From Lucinisca nassula (lineage: Eukaryota > Mollusca > Bivalvia > Lucinida > Lucinidae): a DNA stretch of 64,000 nucleotides. Positions 20,906-31,641 of the stretch are shown here, one piece after another. A program made the position numbers and the translations under genes. Position 1 is the first letter of the stretch; the number at the start of each line of letters is the position of its first letter. The notes beneath the pieces were generated by a model, which saw only the letters and a list, made by a program, of their open reading frames with translations, was not told where the DNA came from and made no database searches. The DNA lies in contig OY757014.1 in the NCBI GenBank assembly GCA_963580285.1, positions 19,322,088-19,386,087 on the forward strand. Direction: 5' to 3'.

Positions 20906-21020
20906 TCATTACATAATGCAGGAGTCCATTTCAAAATTTAGGGGTACCAGGTTGAATTATTTTTGAATTCGATAAAAAAATGACTAAGCTTTTTCCATAT
21001 TGCATATCAGGCCCTGATTA
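20906..21020. mobile_element. MITE-F fragment abutting MITE-B
   Basis: GGAGTCCATTTCAAAATTTA, GGTACCAGGTTGAATTATTT, ATGACTAAGCTTTTT and CAGGCCCTGATTAGATACC follow the order of MITE-F but stop at the hairpin. Confidence 0.55.
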
Positions 21021-21269
21021 GATACCTACTACTTTCTCCTGATTGGATGCTAACTTTCTGAAAGGACAGTTTCCCTCTTTCTTATTGAAAACATATTGGG
21101 TGTATCAGGTTTTTCTTAGACTTAACTTATAGTATATGTATGCCCTTGATGATTGTTTTAAACAAGTTTAAGCTTCCATAACTCTTAAAAATTATCCCTT
21201 GATCCTGATTTCAATGGTATTTTTTCAAAAGAATTAATAGCATCATGCAATGAGCTTCAATTTATACTC

Positions 21270-21477
21270 ATCTCTGGGCTAATTCAGCAGACAACAAATT
21301 GAAAGTATTTCTCTTCTTTTCCCAGAAAACAGGTTTTGACATTTCATGCAAATTGTCTCCCTTTTCCCAGAAAACAGATTTTGACATTTCATGCAAATTG
21401 CGTGAAATGTCAAAACCTATTTTCTGGGAAAAAGAAGAGATCGATTCTAAACTGTTGTCTCCAGAGGACAATTAGCA
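21270..21477. mobile_element. Foldback M, copy 1
   Basis: AATTCAGCAGACAACAAATT at the left and TGTTGTCTCCAGAGGAC at the right. Arms carry CCCAGAAAACAGGTTTTGAC / GTCAAAACCTATTTTCTGGG and the octamer-like ATGCAAAT. An internal 40-60 bp unit of the left arm is duplicated. Confidence 0.75.
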
Positions 21478-21479
21478 GT

Positions 21480-22335
21480 AAACAGAGGTGGTAGCTCACA
21501 GGACAAAAGTTCTCTTCTACAAGTTCAATTACATTTCAACCAATGCCTGTAGCATTATAACTGAAGTCAAACCAAGTCAATATAATATGGACTGAGAGAG
21601 CAAAAACCTGTAAGAAATAAGTCTGTGAATTATGTATGACCTGATTCATACATAATTTGAGGCATTGCTCCCAGAGGAAAGCTTGTATGGTAACATAGAC
21701 ATAAAACTAATGGAAAACAAGCAAGATTCAAAGTATACTGTACTTATATGGCTATTAAGTGAAGATTTATTGATAAGACAGAAGGTCAGTGACACAGTTA
21801 AAATACCCTCTGATAATGAAAATAAACAGGACCTGTGAATAGGTGACTGGACCATGAAAATAACATTTCATTATTAAGTAGAAAGTATCCATTTTCAGCA
21901 ATTTTATTAACAACATTAACCAGTAAGGGTTGGAAAGGAGGGACGGGAGTAGAGTCAAAATCAGCTTAGCCAAAGTCACATTAATTAACAAGCCTGTTGA
22001 ACATAAAGAACCAAACTTTAAATGGAGAAAGAGTGTTGTTTAGTTTACAATAATACATTATCATTCGTTACCAGTATGTGTGTTGTGGATTTTTCCTTTT
22101 TTTTACCACAAACCTTGTTTATACTGCCATAATGAACTTTCTTGAGCAGTCTAAAATCTGTTGTTTTTTTTCCTTAGAATTATTTATAGGGAAAAAGAAT
22201 ACTTTCAAAATGCTGGCGATGTCTAAGTTTTGAGTACCGGTAGTGAAACTACCAAGCTGACAGATTTATTAAAAGGAAGTTTAATAATAACAGGTCATTG
22301 TCCCAAATGACTGTACAAAACACCCTTAACCTTTA
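21480..22335. other. No gene recognised
   Basis: Unique AT-rich sequence between two M copies. No exon recognised. Confidence 0.35.
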
Positions 22336-22339
22336 CTAC

Positions 22340-22530
22340 TCTCTTGGCTATATGTAATTTAGCGGATGACAAATTGGTGATATTTTTCTTACTTTTTTTA
22401 ATCTTATTTTCCCCAAAACACAGGACTTGACATCTATTGCAAATTGTCTCCAAAGAAGACATTTTGCATGAAATGATAAATCCTGTTTTCTGGGAAAAAT
22501 AAAGGTATTTCAAAATGTGGTCTGCTGAAA
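22340..22530. mobile_element. Foldback M, copy 2
   Basis: TAATTTAGCGGATGACAAAT, CCCCAAAACACAGGACTTGA, ATTGCAAATTGTCTCC, GATAAATCCTGTTTTCTGGG and GTGGTCTGCTGAAAA follow copy 1 in order. Confidence 0.7.
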
Positions 22531-22714
22531 AAAAATACCATGCATGCAGAGCATTAAATATGATTCGCCTGACGGAAAGGGAAACTTGAAAGTGTATTTC
22601 AGAAGGATTTTTATGTTAACCTTTAAGACATCAAGAAAAACTACATCTGAAAATGTTGTCTGTACATGCCATCTGCTGTGTCTTCTAGCAAACTTATAAA
22701 AAATATTTTGGCAT

Positions 22715-22795
22715 ACAGGAAAACTGTGTGGACCCAGATCAGACTGCCCCTTTAGGAGCAGTCTGATCTAGACCCACACTGGTTAACCACAGACA
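22715..22795. repeat. Solo hairpin core
   Basis: GTGTGGACCCAGATCAGACT / AGTCTGATCTAGACCCACAC around GCCCCTTTAGGAGC. No TTAA end is found next to it. Confidence 0.65.
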
Positions 22796-22799
22796 CAAA

Positions 22800-23956
22800 G
22801 CTGATACTGCGGTATTAATTTGACTCCGGAAAATTAGTACAAAATCCAGGGTGACATGGATCAATGTGACGGACTTCTGAAAAGTATTACTGATGAATAC
22901 ACAAGTATTTGGTTTATTTCATACTCAAGCCATCTTCCTAATCTTTTTCTACATTTTAATCTTAATGCTTCAAGAGAAAATCTTTAAACTTGTGGTTTGA
23001 AAACAGCAGTCAGTAGTTTAATAAAGCCTCAGTTTTATGACAGGAATTCACCTTCAAACCACGTCTTATCATGAAGGCACACCTTAACAGATAAAGATAC
23101 AGGTTTAGTTGCCAAAATTATTGTAAGTGAATTTTGATTGAAAAGAATGTGATCTATAGCAAGTGGGGCAAATGGTGTTCTAATTTGAATCATATTAAAA
23201 AGAAACTTGAATGGTTGTTGTGATCTGAATATAACCATGCTGAGGCCAGGAAAATGCTACCTTTAAAGTACACCACACATGATTTTTATTCAGTAATAAT
23301 GTTATTCAGTGTTCAATTAAACACATTTTTTTAATTTTTAGAACAAAGTTTAAAGATGGATTCTAAAAATATATAGATTATGGTCTGTCATGCAGTTTGT
23401 GAACTGAATGAATGTAACATTATATCAAATAATTTGATTGGCTGAATGTCAGAAATAGGTGTGGCAAAATTAATGTATTGTACACCACACTGTGATGAAG
23501 AGTATGGGGATTGGGGGCATTACATTACATAGACTTGTCGACAAGATGAACTCAGTCCACTTTTGGGTTTAAAAACTAAGATGCAGACCTGCTACTGTTA
23601 GGATTTACCATGCTGCTATTCAGTCCATAATGGCCACAGTTGAAAGGCAATTATTTTCCTTTTTATTAACAAAAATAAAATACAGCAAAATAAAAATTAC
23701 TTCTATTGAATCATTCTTAAACTGTCAAGTTTTAACAATCATTTGATAATCCAAATGCCACTTTAAACTTAGTCTAGGTTTGAAAGCAATCGATAAAGGA
23801 AATAAGATAAAAATTTAGATTTAGGTCCGGTATTTAGAATGAAGGGACTATTTGTTAAAGGATTATTCTGAAGCAAAAGTAATTCATATATTAGCCCCAT
23901 AACAAGAAAACCTGTCTTCCAGTTTTGGGACCAGTTTAGGCACAAACTAGTCTCCC
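22800..23956. other. No gene recognised
   Basis: Unique AT-rich intronic sequence. At 23395-23475 GTTTGTGAACTGAATGAATG, TTTGATTGGCTGAATGTCAG and AGGTGTGGCAAAATTAATG look like an eroded MITE-A half. Confidence 0.4.
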
Positions 23957-24255
23957 CATCACGAAAACACGCCTATATAATTTTGATCTCCTTGAACCCC
24001 ACTTTTATATAGTAAAACTGGGGTTTCCGGGGGTATACCTTTTTTTCTTATTTCTGCTCTAAAATATAGATTGTGGGTACTCGTTAGTACCGTGGGAACT
24101 CGTTAGAACCGCCTCGATGAGGCGGTTCTAACGAGTGCCCACAATCTATATTTGGAGCAGAAATAAGAAAAATATCACAGTTTTTCATCATAAAACTGTC
24201 ATTTTTTAGGGCGATAAAGGTGGTAATGTATTTGTATAGGCGTGTTCACGTAATG
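23957..24255. mobile_element. E foldback, full length
   Basis: CATCACGAAAACACGCCTAT at the left and TATAGGCGTGTTCACGTAATG-type right end. Inner parts: ACTGGGGTTTCCGGGGGTAT, TTGTGGGTACTCGTTAG, AACCGCCTCGATGAGGCGGTT. The hairpin arm carries an extra GTGGGAACTCGTTAG unit. Confidence 0.85.
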
Positions 24256-24365
24256 CCAGCACAGACACAGACTAGCAAGAGTCTTAGATAAACACAATAT
24301 CCAAGCACAGAATACAAAGGTGCTGATAAGACTGCACACATGAACAGGCTGGTCTGCACCTTTGT

Positions 24366-24827
24366 TTAAGGGAAATGGGAACACCTGGCAGATTTGTTTG
24401 TTTGAATGGGGGTTTAACATCCCCATCAACACTATTTAGGTCATTTTGGAGACGCTGCTTCCAATTTTGTGGGACTTTTACCCGACATTAAGATGTAAAG
24501 ACAGCTCAAGCCCTGCTGCCCAATGAAATCAGAAGGCTTATATGCATTGAACGATCTGACTCACACCGCTTTGTCTGGGCAGGCTTAGTCCTTCTCAGCA
24601 GCTTACCAGTACTCGTGTGTGGTCAAATTTATCTGCCATTTTTCAAAGGGAGACAACTTTTGGGACTTCCTGTTCGCTTTTCTATAAGCCCAGTGTCCCA
24701 ATGAAAAATGTGTCTACTCTTAAAGGCGCAAATTCTTTCTTTTAAGAGTTGATCCCTATTGACATGGGGTCAACAAAAATACTTTTGCAAGAGTTGCCTC
24801 CTCTGAAGGTGTATCCATTCACCTTAA
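24366..24827. mobile_element. MITE-D split by an S2 SINE
   Basis: TTAAGGGAAATGGGAACACC on the left and GTATCCATTCACCTTAA on the right. Body: AAAGGGAGACAACTTTTGG, ACTTCCTGTTCGCTTTTC, AGAGTTGATCCCTATTGAC and GAGTTGCCTCC. TTAA at both edges fits the same target rule as MITE-A and -B. Confidence 0.8.
24395..24630 (-). mobile_element. S2 SINE inside MITE-D
   Basis: Starts GTTTGTTTGAATGGGGGTTT (inverse tail) and ends near CAGTACTCGTGTGTGGTC, so the 5' end is truncated. MITE-D resumes at once with TCTGCCATTTTTCAAAG. Confidence 0.85.
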
Positions 24828-24901
24828 GAAAAAAAAAAAAATGACAAAAAAGAGAGTTTTTTTACATGATGTTGCTTGAGTTATGACAAGCAAAGATTTG
24901 T

Positions 24902-24963
24902 GCAAAGTAAAGATTCTGATCAGACTGCACATATGTGCAGTCTGATCAGAATCTTTACTTTGC
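24902..24963. repeat. 62-bp perfect palindrome
   Basis: Positions 24902-24932 and 24933-24963 are exact inverse complements with no loop; the centre is GCACATATGTGC and each arm holds the core word CTGATCAGA. It lies just right of MITE-D and at the edge of an S2 SINE. Confidence 0.9.
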
Positions 24964-24965
24964 TT

Positions 24966-25252
24966 TGCTTGATTAGAGGTTTAATATCATCCTCAACACT
25001 ATATAGGTCATTTTGGAGATGCTGCTTCCGCAATTTTGTGGGACTTTTACCTGACATTCAGATGAAAAGACATCTCAAGCCCTGCTGTCCAATGGAACCA
25101 ATAGGGTTTATATGTGTGAACGGTCCGACTCGCACATCATTGCCTAGGAAGGCTTAGACCCTCTAAGCGGTTTATCAGTATTCATGTGTGGTCGGCTTCA
25201 GCTCTGTGGAAGCACCAAGCAGCCCAGTCTGTTTCTCTAAGCCCTGATGGGC
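24966..25252 (-). mobile_element. S2 SINE, near full length
   Basis: TTGATTAGAGGTTTAATATC through GGAGATGCTGCTTCCGC, CTCTAAGCGGTTTATCAG to TTCTCTAAGCCCTGATGGGC. The A-rich tail is replaced by the neighbouring palindrome. Confidence 0.85.
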
Positions 25253-25552
25253 AGTTACCCTGGGCCTTGAAGTAAAGCATGTTCATACTGACAGGGCAGG
25301 CTATATTCTGAGTAAGTGTGTCTTCATGCTGATCTCATTTTCACTGTGTGTCCAATTGCCAAAAGACAAATATCGCCTTTTGTGGCTCAATTTATTTGTA
25401 TTTTCAGATCAATTATTTTGTATGTTTGTTGAAAAGGTAAACTAATTTGCTTCTAAGGGAGGTAACTATGTTAAAATGATTTGTCTCCCCTTAAGGCTTT
25501 ATAACACTGTTATTACAGGTCCAAAGCAGAAACCATAGTAACAAAAAACAAA

Positions 25553-26523
25553 CAAGAGGGCCATGATGGCCCTGGTTTGCTCACCTGATCCATATAGTAC
25601 AAATGAAATTGTAGGTAATCCATGGTGGAGTAGAGGGTTTGAGCAATTTTGGTTGACCCAAGGAGGTTTTTTATAATCTTAGCTCTGGTGGCCATCTAAT
25701 TCTTATTCATCCAAGCACTATGGTTTGAGAAATTTTGGAAGAGGGTCATCCAAGGAATATTCCTGCGAAAATAATTTGAAACCCATCCACTAGTTAAACA
25801 GGAGAAGTTATTTAAAAGTTTTTCTATTATTAGCTCTGGCCACCTTTTACATCCCAGCAGAATTGTTTGAACAATTTTAATAGAGGGTCACCCAAAAAAG
25901 ATTCCTGTGAAATTATTTTGAAATTCATCCACTGGTAATGGAGAAGAAGTCATTTAAAGGTTTTTTTCTATTTTTAGCTCTGGAGACCATCTTGGTCATC
26001 CAAGCATAAGGCTTTGAGAAATTTTGGTATGAGGTCACCTTAGAAACATTCCTGTGAAATTATTTCAAAATCCATCCACTGGTTAAGGAGCAGATGTCAT
26101 TTAAAGGTTTTTGTATTTTTAGCTCTGGTGACCATCTTGTTCATCAGAGCTGAATGGTCTGAGCAATTTTGGAAGAGGGTCACCCAAAGAACATTCCTGT
26201 GAAATTATTTCGAAATCCATCTACTGGCTAAGGAGGAGAAGTCTTTTAAAGGTTTTTCTATTTTTAGCTCTGGTTGCCATGTTGTTCATCCAAGCAGAAC
26301 AGCTGAGCAATTTTGGTAGAGGGTCACTCCAGGAACATTCCTGTGTAGTTATATCGAAATCCATCCACTAGTTAAGTCGTTTAAAGTTTTATTCTATTTT
26401 TAGCTCTGGTGGCCATCTTGTTCATCCTAGTGGGACAGTCTGAGCAATTTTGGTTGAAGGTCACCCAAGGAACATTCCTGTAAAATCATTTTGAAATCCA
26501 TCCAATGGTTAAGGAGAAGAAGT
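25553..26523. mobile_element. Pearl/BIV-like element, 3'-truncated
   Basis: Begins CAAGAGGGCCATGATGGCCC and GCTCACCTGATCC, then six or seven diverged tandem units of about 145 bp (TTTTTAGCTCTGG, GGTCACCCAAGGAACATTCC, ATCCATCCACTGGTTAAGG). It stops at 26523 without the microsatellite and terminal hairpin seen in the next element. Confidence 0.75.
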
Positions 26524-27440
26524 CATTTAAGGAGGGTGGGGAGTAATTCTTTTCTCTTTAGATTTTTTTTTTATTTGCTTATATTTTGTAGCTTGAAATC
26601 TCTGCAATCGTTTGCCGGTATAAAAATATAGGCACACCAGGCTTTTTTTCGAGCTTTTTAGCCTTAAAGATGGGTACTGTTTTCGAATTTATCGAATGTT
26701 TCAATAATTACCCCAGTCATTGACAAATTGTCGATAACAATTGTTTAAAACAATATTTCCAAGTTTGGTTTAAAAAAACACAATGCAGGATAATGTCATG
26801 TTTGCGTACCTATGTGTGAAAGACAAACACTTTCACAGATTTTTGTCGAAACACCTATTTACAAATGTCCTTTTCTGCATGTTTTGCTGTTTTGGGATGC
26901 AATTTTCGCTATATTTGAAAAAAGAATGCATTTTTCGTCTTTAGATTTTTCTTATTTTCACATATATTGTGTAATAATATTAGATACACGAAATAGGCGT
27001 GAAATTTGACCATGTCACCAGGCATCTGAGAGAAATATTGCAGAAAAAATTACCCCACCCCCCAATAAAAATGGCTAAAAAAGCATTAAGATATTGTTTA
27101 AATGACAAGAACAAGGATTATACCTTTATTATTGCACATACTTTTGCTTCCTTAATGCGATATTAATCAAAGTATTTCATTAGAATTGAAACACAATTTC
27201 ATTTATAAGTTTTATGGTGTGAAAAAAGGATTTTTCTGGCCAAAAAATGCATGTTCTGATATAGCCATATTGTCGTTTTGTTCATGTTTAAAAGATATGA
27301 AGCCATTAACATTGTCGCAGACGTTCAAACAATGTCAGATGTATGTTATTAATATACCTGGTAAACATTATTAAACATTTTAGCTTTCTTTTTTGACAAT
27401 CTATTACCCCACCCCCTAATGAAATGGGTTGAAATTGATA
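26524..27440. other. Interposed AT-rich segment between two pearl-like elements
   Basis: Left edge GGAGGGTGGGGAGTAATT. TTACCCCACCCCCC occurs at 27051-27064 and again ATTACCCCACCCCC near 27401, inverse to the left edge, so this may be an insertion with short terminal inverted repeats. No transposase or other coding motif recognised. Confidence 0.4.
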
Positions 27441-27559
27441 CAAGAGGGCCATGATGGCCCTGGATCGCTCACCTGATCCATAGTGTAACAAGTGGGCCCC
27501 AGGGAGGGCCATTACTGGCCGAAGGGCTTTAATGTGCATAATGTTGAGGGAGGTCTTAA

Positions 27560-28612
27560 AGGTGAAGCTTCATACCAAACAAAAACAAAGGCTATAATTT
27601 GAACAATCTTGGCAAAGGTCCACTAGATGACGCTACACACCAAATATCAAAGACCTGGGCCTTGCTGTTTCAGAGAAGAAGATTTTTATAAAGATATTCC
27701 CTACATAAGTCTATGCACCAGGCTATGTAAGTCTCTGTAAAACCAAAGGGCCCCGGAGTGGGGGGCATTTGTGGCCCACGGGCTATAATTTTAACAAACT
27801 TGGTAGAGGTCCACTAGATGAAGCTCCATACCAAATATCAAAGACCTGGGCCTTGCAGTTTCAGAGAAGAAGATTTTTAAAAATTTCCCTTTATAAGTCT
27901 ATGTAAAACCAAAGGGTCTCTGGGCGGCGACATTTTTGGCCCCAGGGCTATAATTTCAACAATCTTGGTAGAGGTCCACTAGATGACGCTTCATACCAAA
28001 TATCAAAGACCTGGGCCTTCTGGTTTCAGACGAGAAGATTTTTAAAGGTTTCCCTATAAAAGCCTGTGTAAAACCATTGGGCCCTGGCCCGGGGGCATTT
28101 TTTGGCCCAAGGGCTATAATTTGAACAATCTTGGTAACGGTCCACTTGACGAAGCTACTTACCAAATATCAAAGACCTGGGCCTTCGGATTTCAGACAAG
28201 AAGATTTTTAAAGGTTTTCCCAATATAAGCCTATGTAAAACCAGTGGGCCCCGGGGCGGGGCCAGTTTTGGCCCCAGGGCTATAATTTGAACAATCTTGG
28301 TAGAGGTCCACTAGAAGAAGCTTCATACCAAATATCAAAGACCTGGGTCTTCTGGTTTCAGACAAGAAGATTTTTAAAGGTTTTCCATATATAAGCCTAT
28401 GTAAAACCAGTGGGCCCCGGGGTGGGGCTGTTTTTGGCACCAGGGCTATAATTTGAACAGTCTTGGTAGCGATCAACTAGACAAAGCTAAATACCAAATA
28501 TCAAAGACCTGGGCCTTCTGGTTTCAGACAAGAAGATTTTTAAAGGTTTTCCCTATATAAGCCTATGTAAAACCAGTGGGCCCCGGGGCGGGGCCGTTTT
28601 TTGCCCAAGGGC
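27560..28612. repeat. Tandem block of about 170-bp units
   Basis: About six units carry GGGCTATAATTTGAACAATC, TTGGTAGAGGTCCACTAGA, ACCAAATATCAAAGACCTGG and GATTTTTAAAGGTTTTCC in constant order. The GC-rich joint (GTGGGCCCCGGGGCGGGGCC) varies between units. The block switches to the 145-bp block at about 28613. Confidence 0.85.
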
Positions 28613-30360
28613 TTATAATCCATCCACTGGTTAAGCAGGAGAAGCTCTGGTGGCCATTTTGTTCCCTCGAGCTGAACAGTATGAGCAATTTTGGTAGAGG
28701 GACACCAAACGAACATTCCTGTGAAATAATTTCAAAATCCATCCACTGGTTAAGGAGAAGAAATCGTTTAAAAGTTTTTCTATTTTTAGCTCTGGCGGCC
28801 ATTTTGTTCACCCAAGCGGAACGGTATGAGCATTTTTTGATGAGATTCACCAAAGGAACATTCCTGTGCAATAATTTCAAAATCCATCCACTGGTTAAGG
28901 AGAAGAAGTCGTTTAAAGGTTTTTCTATTTTTAGCTCTGGTGGCCATTTTGTTCACCCGAGCAGAACGGTTTGAGCAATTCTGGTAGAGGGTCACACAAG
29001 GAACATTCCTTTGAAATAATTTCAAAATCCATCCACTGGTTAAGGAGAAAAAGCCGTTTAAACGTTATTCTATTTTTAGCTCTGGTGGCCATCTTGTTCA
29101 CCCGAGCGGAACCGTTTGAGCAATTTTGGTAGAGGGTCACCCAAGGAACATTCCTGTGAAGTAATTTCAAAATCCATCCACTAGTTAAGGAGTAGAAGTC
29201 GTTTAAAGGTTTTTCTATTTTTAGCTCTGGTGGCCATCTTGTTCACTGGAGCGGAATGGTAAGAGCAATTTTCGCAGAGGGTCACCTAAGGAACATTCCT
29301 GTGAAGTAATTTCGAAATCCATCCACTGGTTAAGGAGAAGAAGTCCTTTAAAGGTTTTTCTATTTTTAGCTCTGGCGGCCATTTTGTTCACCCGAACGGA
29401 ACAGTTTGAGCAATTTTGGTAGAGGGTCACCCAAGGAACATTCCTGTGAAGTAATTTCCAAAATCCATCCACTGATTAAGGAGAAGAAGTCCTTTAACAT
29501 TTTTTCTATTTTTAGCTCTGGCGGCCATTTTGTTCACCCGAGCGGAACGGTTTGAGCAATTTTAGTAGAGGGGCTCCCAAGGAACATTCCTGTGCAATAA
29601 TTTCAAAATCCATCCACTGGTTAAGGAGAAGAAGTCGTTTAAAGGTTTTTCTATTTTTAGCTCTGGCGGCCATTTTGTTCACCCGAGTGGAACGGTTTGA
29701 GCAATTTTAGTAGAGGGGCTCCCAAGGAACATTCCTGTGCAATAATTTCAAAATCCATCCACTGGTTAAGGAGAAGAAGTCGTTTAAAGGTTTTTCTATT
29801 TTTAGCTCTGGCGGCCATTTTGTTCACCGGAGCGGAACTGTTTGAGCAATTTTGGTAGAAGGTCATCCAAGGAACATTCCTGTGAAATAAATTCAAAATC
29901 CATCCACTGGTTAAGCAGGAGAAGTCGTTTAAAGGTTTTTCTATTTTTAGCTCTGGCGGCCATTTTGTTCACCCGAGTGGAACGGTTTGAGCAATTTTAG
30001 TAGAGGGGCACCCAAGGAACATTCCTGTGCAATAATTTCAAAATCCATCCACTGGTTAAGGAGAAGAAGTCGTTTAAAGGTTTTTCTATTTTTAGCTCTG
30101 GCGGCCATTTTGTTCACCGGAGCGGAACTGTTTGAGCAATTTTGGTAGAAGGTCATCCAAGGAACATTCCTGTGAAATAAATTCAAAATCCATCCACTGG
30201 TTAAGCAGGAGAAGTCGTTTAAAGGTTTTTCTATTTTTAGCTCTGGCGGCCATCTTGTTCACCCGAGCAGAACAGTTTGAGCAATTTTGGTAGAGGATCA
30301 CCCAAGGAGCATTCCTGTGAAATTAGATCAAAATTTGTCCAGCAGTTTTGTAGAAGAAGT
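28613..30360. repeat. Tandem block of 145-bp units, about 12 copies
   Basis: The AAAGGTTTTTCTATTTTTAG word recurs at 29641, 29786, 29931, 30076 and 30221, exactly 145 bp apart; earlier units vary by about one base. A two-unit block (29657-29896) is repeated with identical translation at 29947-30186, so a 290-bp segment was recently duplicated. 145 is not a multiple of three, so reading frame is not conserved. Confidence 0.9.
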
Positions 30361-30376
30361 TGTTTAAAGCAAAAGT

Positions 30377-30426
30377 TGACGACGGACGGACGCACGCACG
30401 CACGCACGGACGACGGACGACGGACA
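30377..30426. repeat. GGAC/GCAC microsatellite of the pearl-like element
   Basis: GACGGACGGACGCACGCACG and further GGACGAC units follow the last 145-bp unit directly, as described for bivalve pearl elements. Confidence 0.9.
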
Positions 30427-30441
30427 AAGACCGATCCCAAA

Positions 30442-30475
30442 AGCTCACCTTGAGCACTTCGTGCTCAGGTGAGCT
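30442..30475. other. Terminal hairpin of the pearl-like element
   Basis: AGCTCACCTTGAGCAC and GTGCTCAGGTGAGCT pair with a short TTC loop and one bulged base, then AAAAAG. The position at the element end is like a Helitron 3' hairpin; CTAA just after it would fit a CTRR end. Confidence 0.7.
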
Positions 30476-30637
30476 AAAAAGCAAGAATTACAGATTATAC
30501 AGAAAATTAGCATTTCTGGCCATTTTTCTACATAATCTGTACATTTAAAACTGACGTTATATTCATCAACCATATTCAAATGAACAGTGTTATAAAGAAG
30601 TTTATATGTATAAACAGAGAAATATTAAGTAACAAAC

Positions 30638-30745
30638 CTTTTGTCTTTGGTGTGGCTTGGATATTCTATGTTTAGAGATGATTTTTCCAGCATACACTTT
30701 GTTCGAGTTGAGATCAAGCATTTCATAACATCTTGCAAAACCACC
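30638..30745 (-). CDS. PLK2/3-like: Polo-like kinase exon with glycine loop and ATP lysine
   Basis: The 108-bp exon encodes 36 residues: it begins [10 protein letters not shown] (second half of the glycine-rich loop), continues NKVYAGKII with the ATP-binding lysine, and ends SKPHQRQK. It follows a TATTTTCCAG acceptor and precedes a GTTTGTTAC donor; both are phase 0, and it joins the exon at 12170-12286. The preceding exon should end with L-G-K; it was not found in this window and may be short or lie further upstream. No stop or frameshift interrupts the two exons, so the gene looks functional. Confidence 0.92.
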
Positions 30746-30807
30746 CTGGAAAATATGAGAAATTATTTGATAATTAAAAATGTATAGCAATCAGCATTCT
30801 GAGAATA

Positions 30808-30810
<3 letters not shown>

Positions 30811-30848
<38 letters not shown>
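30811..30848 (+). repeat. (CT)n microsatellite
   Basis: 19 CT units, 65 bp upstream (in the sense of the gene) of the PLK exon acceptor. Confidence 0.95.
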
Positions 30849-30851
<3 letters not shown>

Positions 30852-30973
30852 GGTGAGGGGAGGGAGGGTTTTTTTACAGTTCTAATGGTCTACCTTGTAA
30901 CTGCGCTGGGGCCAACTTGGGGGTTTAACAACATGTCAACCCCTGTGGGTCATATTGTGTCATCTCTCAGAGA

Positions 30974-31257
30974 CATTACGCAAACATGCCTATACAAATA
31001 CATTGTCACATTAATCCCCGAAAAAATGAAAATTTTAAGATGAAAAATTGTGATATTTTTCTTATTTCTGCTCAAAATACAGATTGTGGGCACTAGTTGG
31101 AACCGCCTCGTCGAGGCGGTTCTAACAAGTACCCACATTATCTATATTTTAGAGCAGAAATAAGAAAAATAAGGATTACCCCCCAGAAACCCCAGTTTTA
31201 CTATATAAAAGTAGGGTTCAAGGGGGGTCAAAATTATATAGGCGTGTTTTCGTGATG
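30974..31257. mobile_element. E foldback, full length
   Basis: CATTACGCAAACATGCCTAT and ATATAGGCGTGTTTTCGTGATG-type end. The centre carries ACCGCCTCGTCGAGGCGGTT. No target duplication is evident. Confidence 0.85.
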
Positions 31258-31373
31258 AAGGGAGAAAAAGAGACAGAAGAGTCAGAATGGAGGATAAAAG
31301 TGAAGGACATCGGAGAAAGAGGAAATGAATGACAGTCACTGTTGCAGTCTTGTGTGTTCAACACATTACGCAA

Positions 31374-31641
31374 ACACGCCTATACAAATACATTGCCACC
31401 TTTATCGTCGAAAAAATGAAAATTTTAAGATGAAAAATTGTGATATTTTTCTTATTTCTGCTCTAAAATATAGATTGTGGGTACTCCTTAGAACCGCCTC
31501 GAGGCGGTTATAAGGAGTACCCACAATCTTTATTTTAGAGCAGAAATAAGAAAAATAAGGTATACCCCCAGAAACCCCAGTTTTACTATATAAAAGTTGG
31601 GTTCAAGGGGGTCAAAATTATATAGGTGTGTTTTTGTGATG
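31374..31641. mobile_element. E foldback, full length
   Basis: Same orientation as the copy at 30974 and 116 bp from it: CATTACGCAAACACGCCTAT to TATAGGTGTGTTTTTGTGATG-type end. The hairpin is short (ACCGCCTCGAGGCGGTT). Confidence 0.85.

Larger units (their letters stand above)
27441..30480. mobile_element. Pearl/BIV-like element, complete, 3.0 kb
   Basis: It starts CAAGAGGGCCATGATGGCCC, continues with a first tandem block (about 170-bp units), a second block (145-bp units), a GACG/ACGG-type microsatellite, and ends with a GCTCACC...GGTGAGC hairpin followed by CTAAAAA. Pearl elements of bivalves have tandem cores and ACGG-like microsatellites, and related BIV elements have been linked to Helitrons; the terminal hairpin before CTAA fits that view. 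No Rep/helicase gene is present, so it would be non-autonomous. Open frames in it are shadows of the repeat. Confidence 0.75.
12287..30637 (-). other. PLK2/3-like: PLK intron, about 18.35 kb
   Basis: Defined by the donor CAAAAG|GTTTGTTAC at 30638 and the acceptor TTTTGTTGCAG at 12287, both phase 0. It holds most of the MITE, SINE, E and pearl-like insertions of the left half of the window. Long repeat-filled introns are common in bivalves. An additional small exon inside it cannot be excluded, but the two exons join without a gap in the protein. Confidence 0.8.

Noticed and set aside
28563..30440. A set of minus-strand frames with repeated 'KNRKTFKRLLLLNQWMDFE' peptides, like a repeat protein family
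   Set aside because: They are translations of the 145-bp tandem unit. The unit length is not a multiple of three, both strands are open at places, and identical peptides come from the recent 290-bp duplication.
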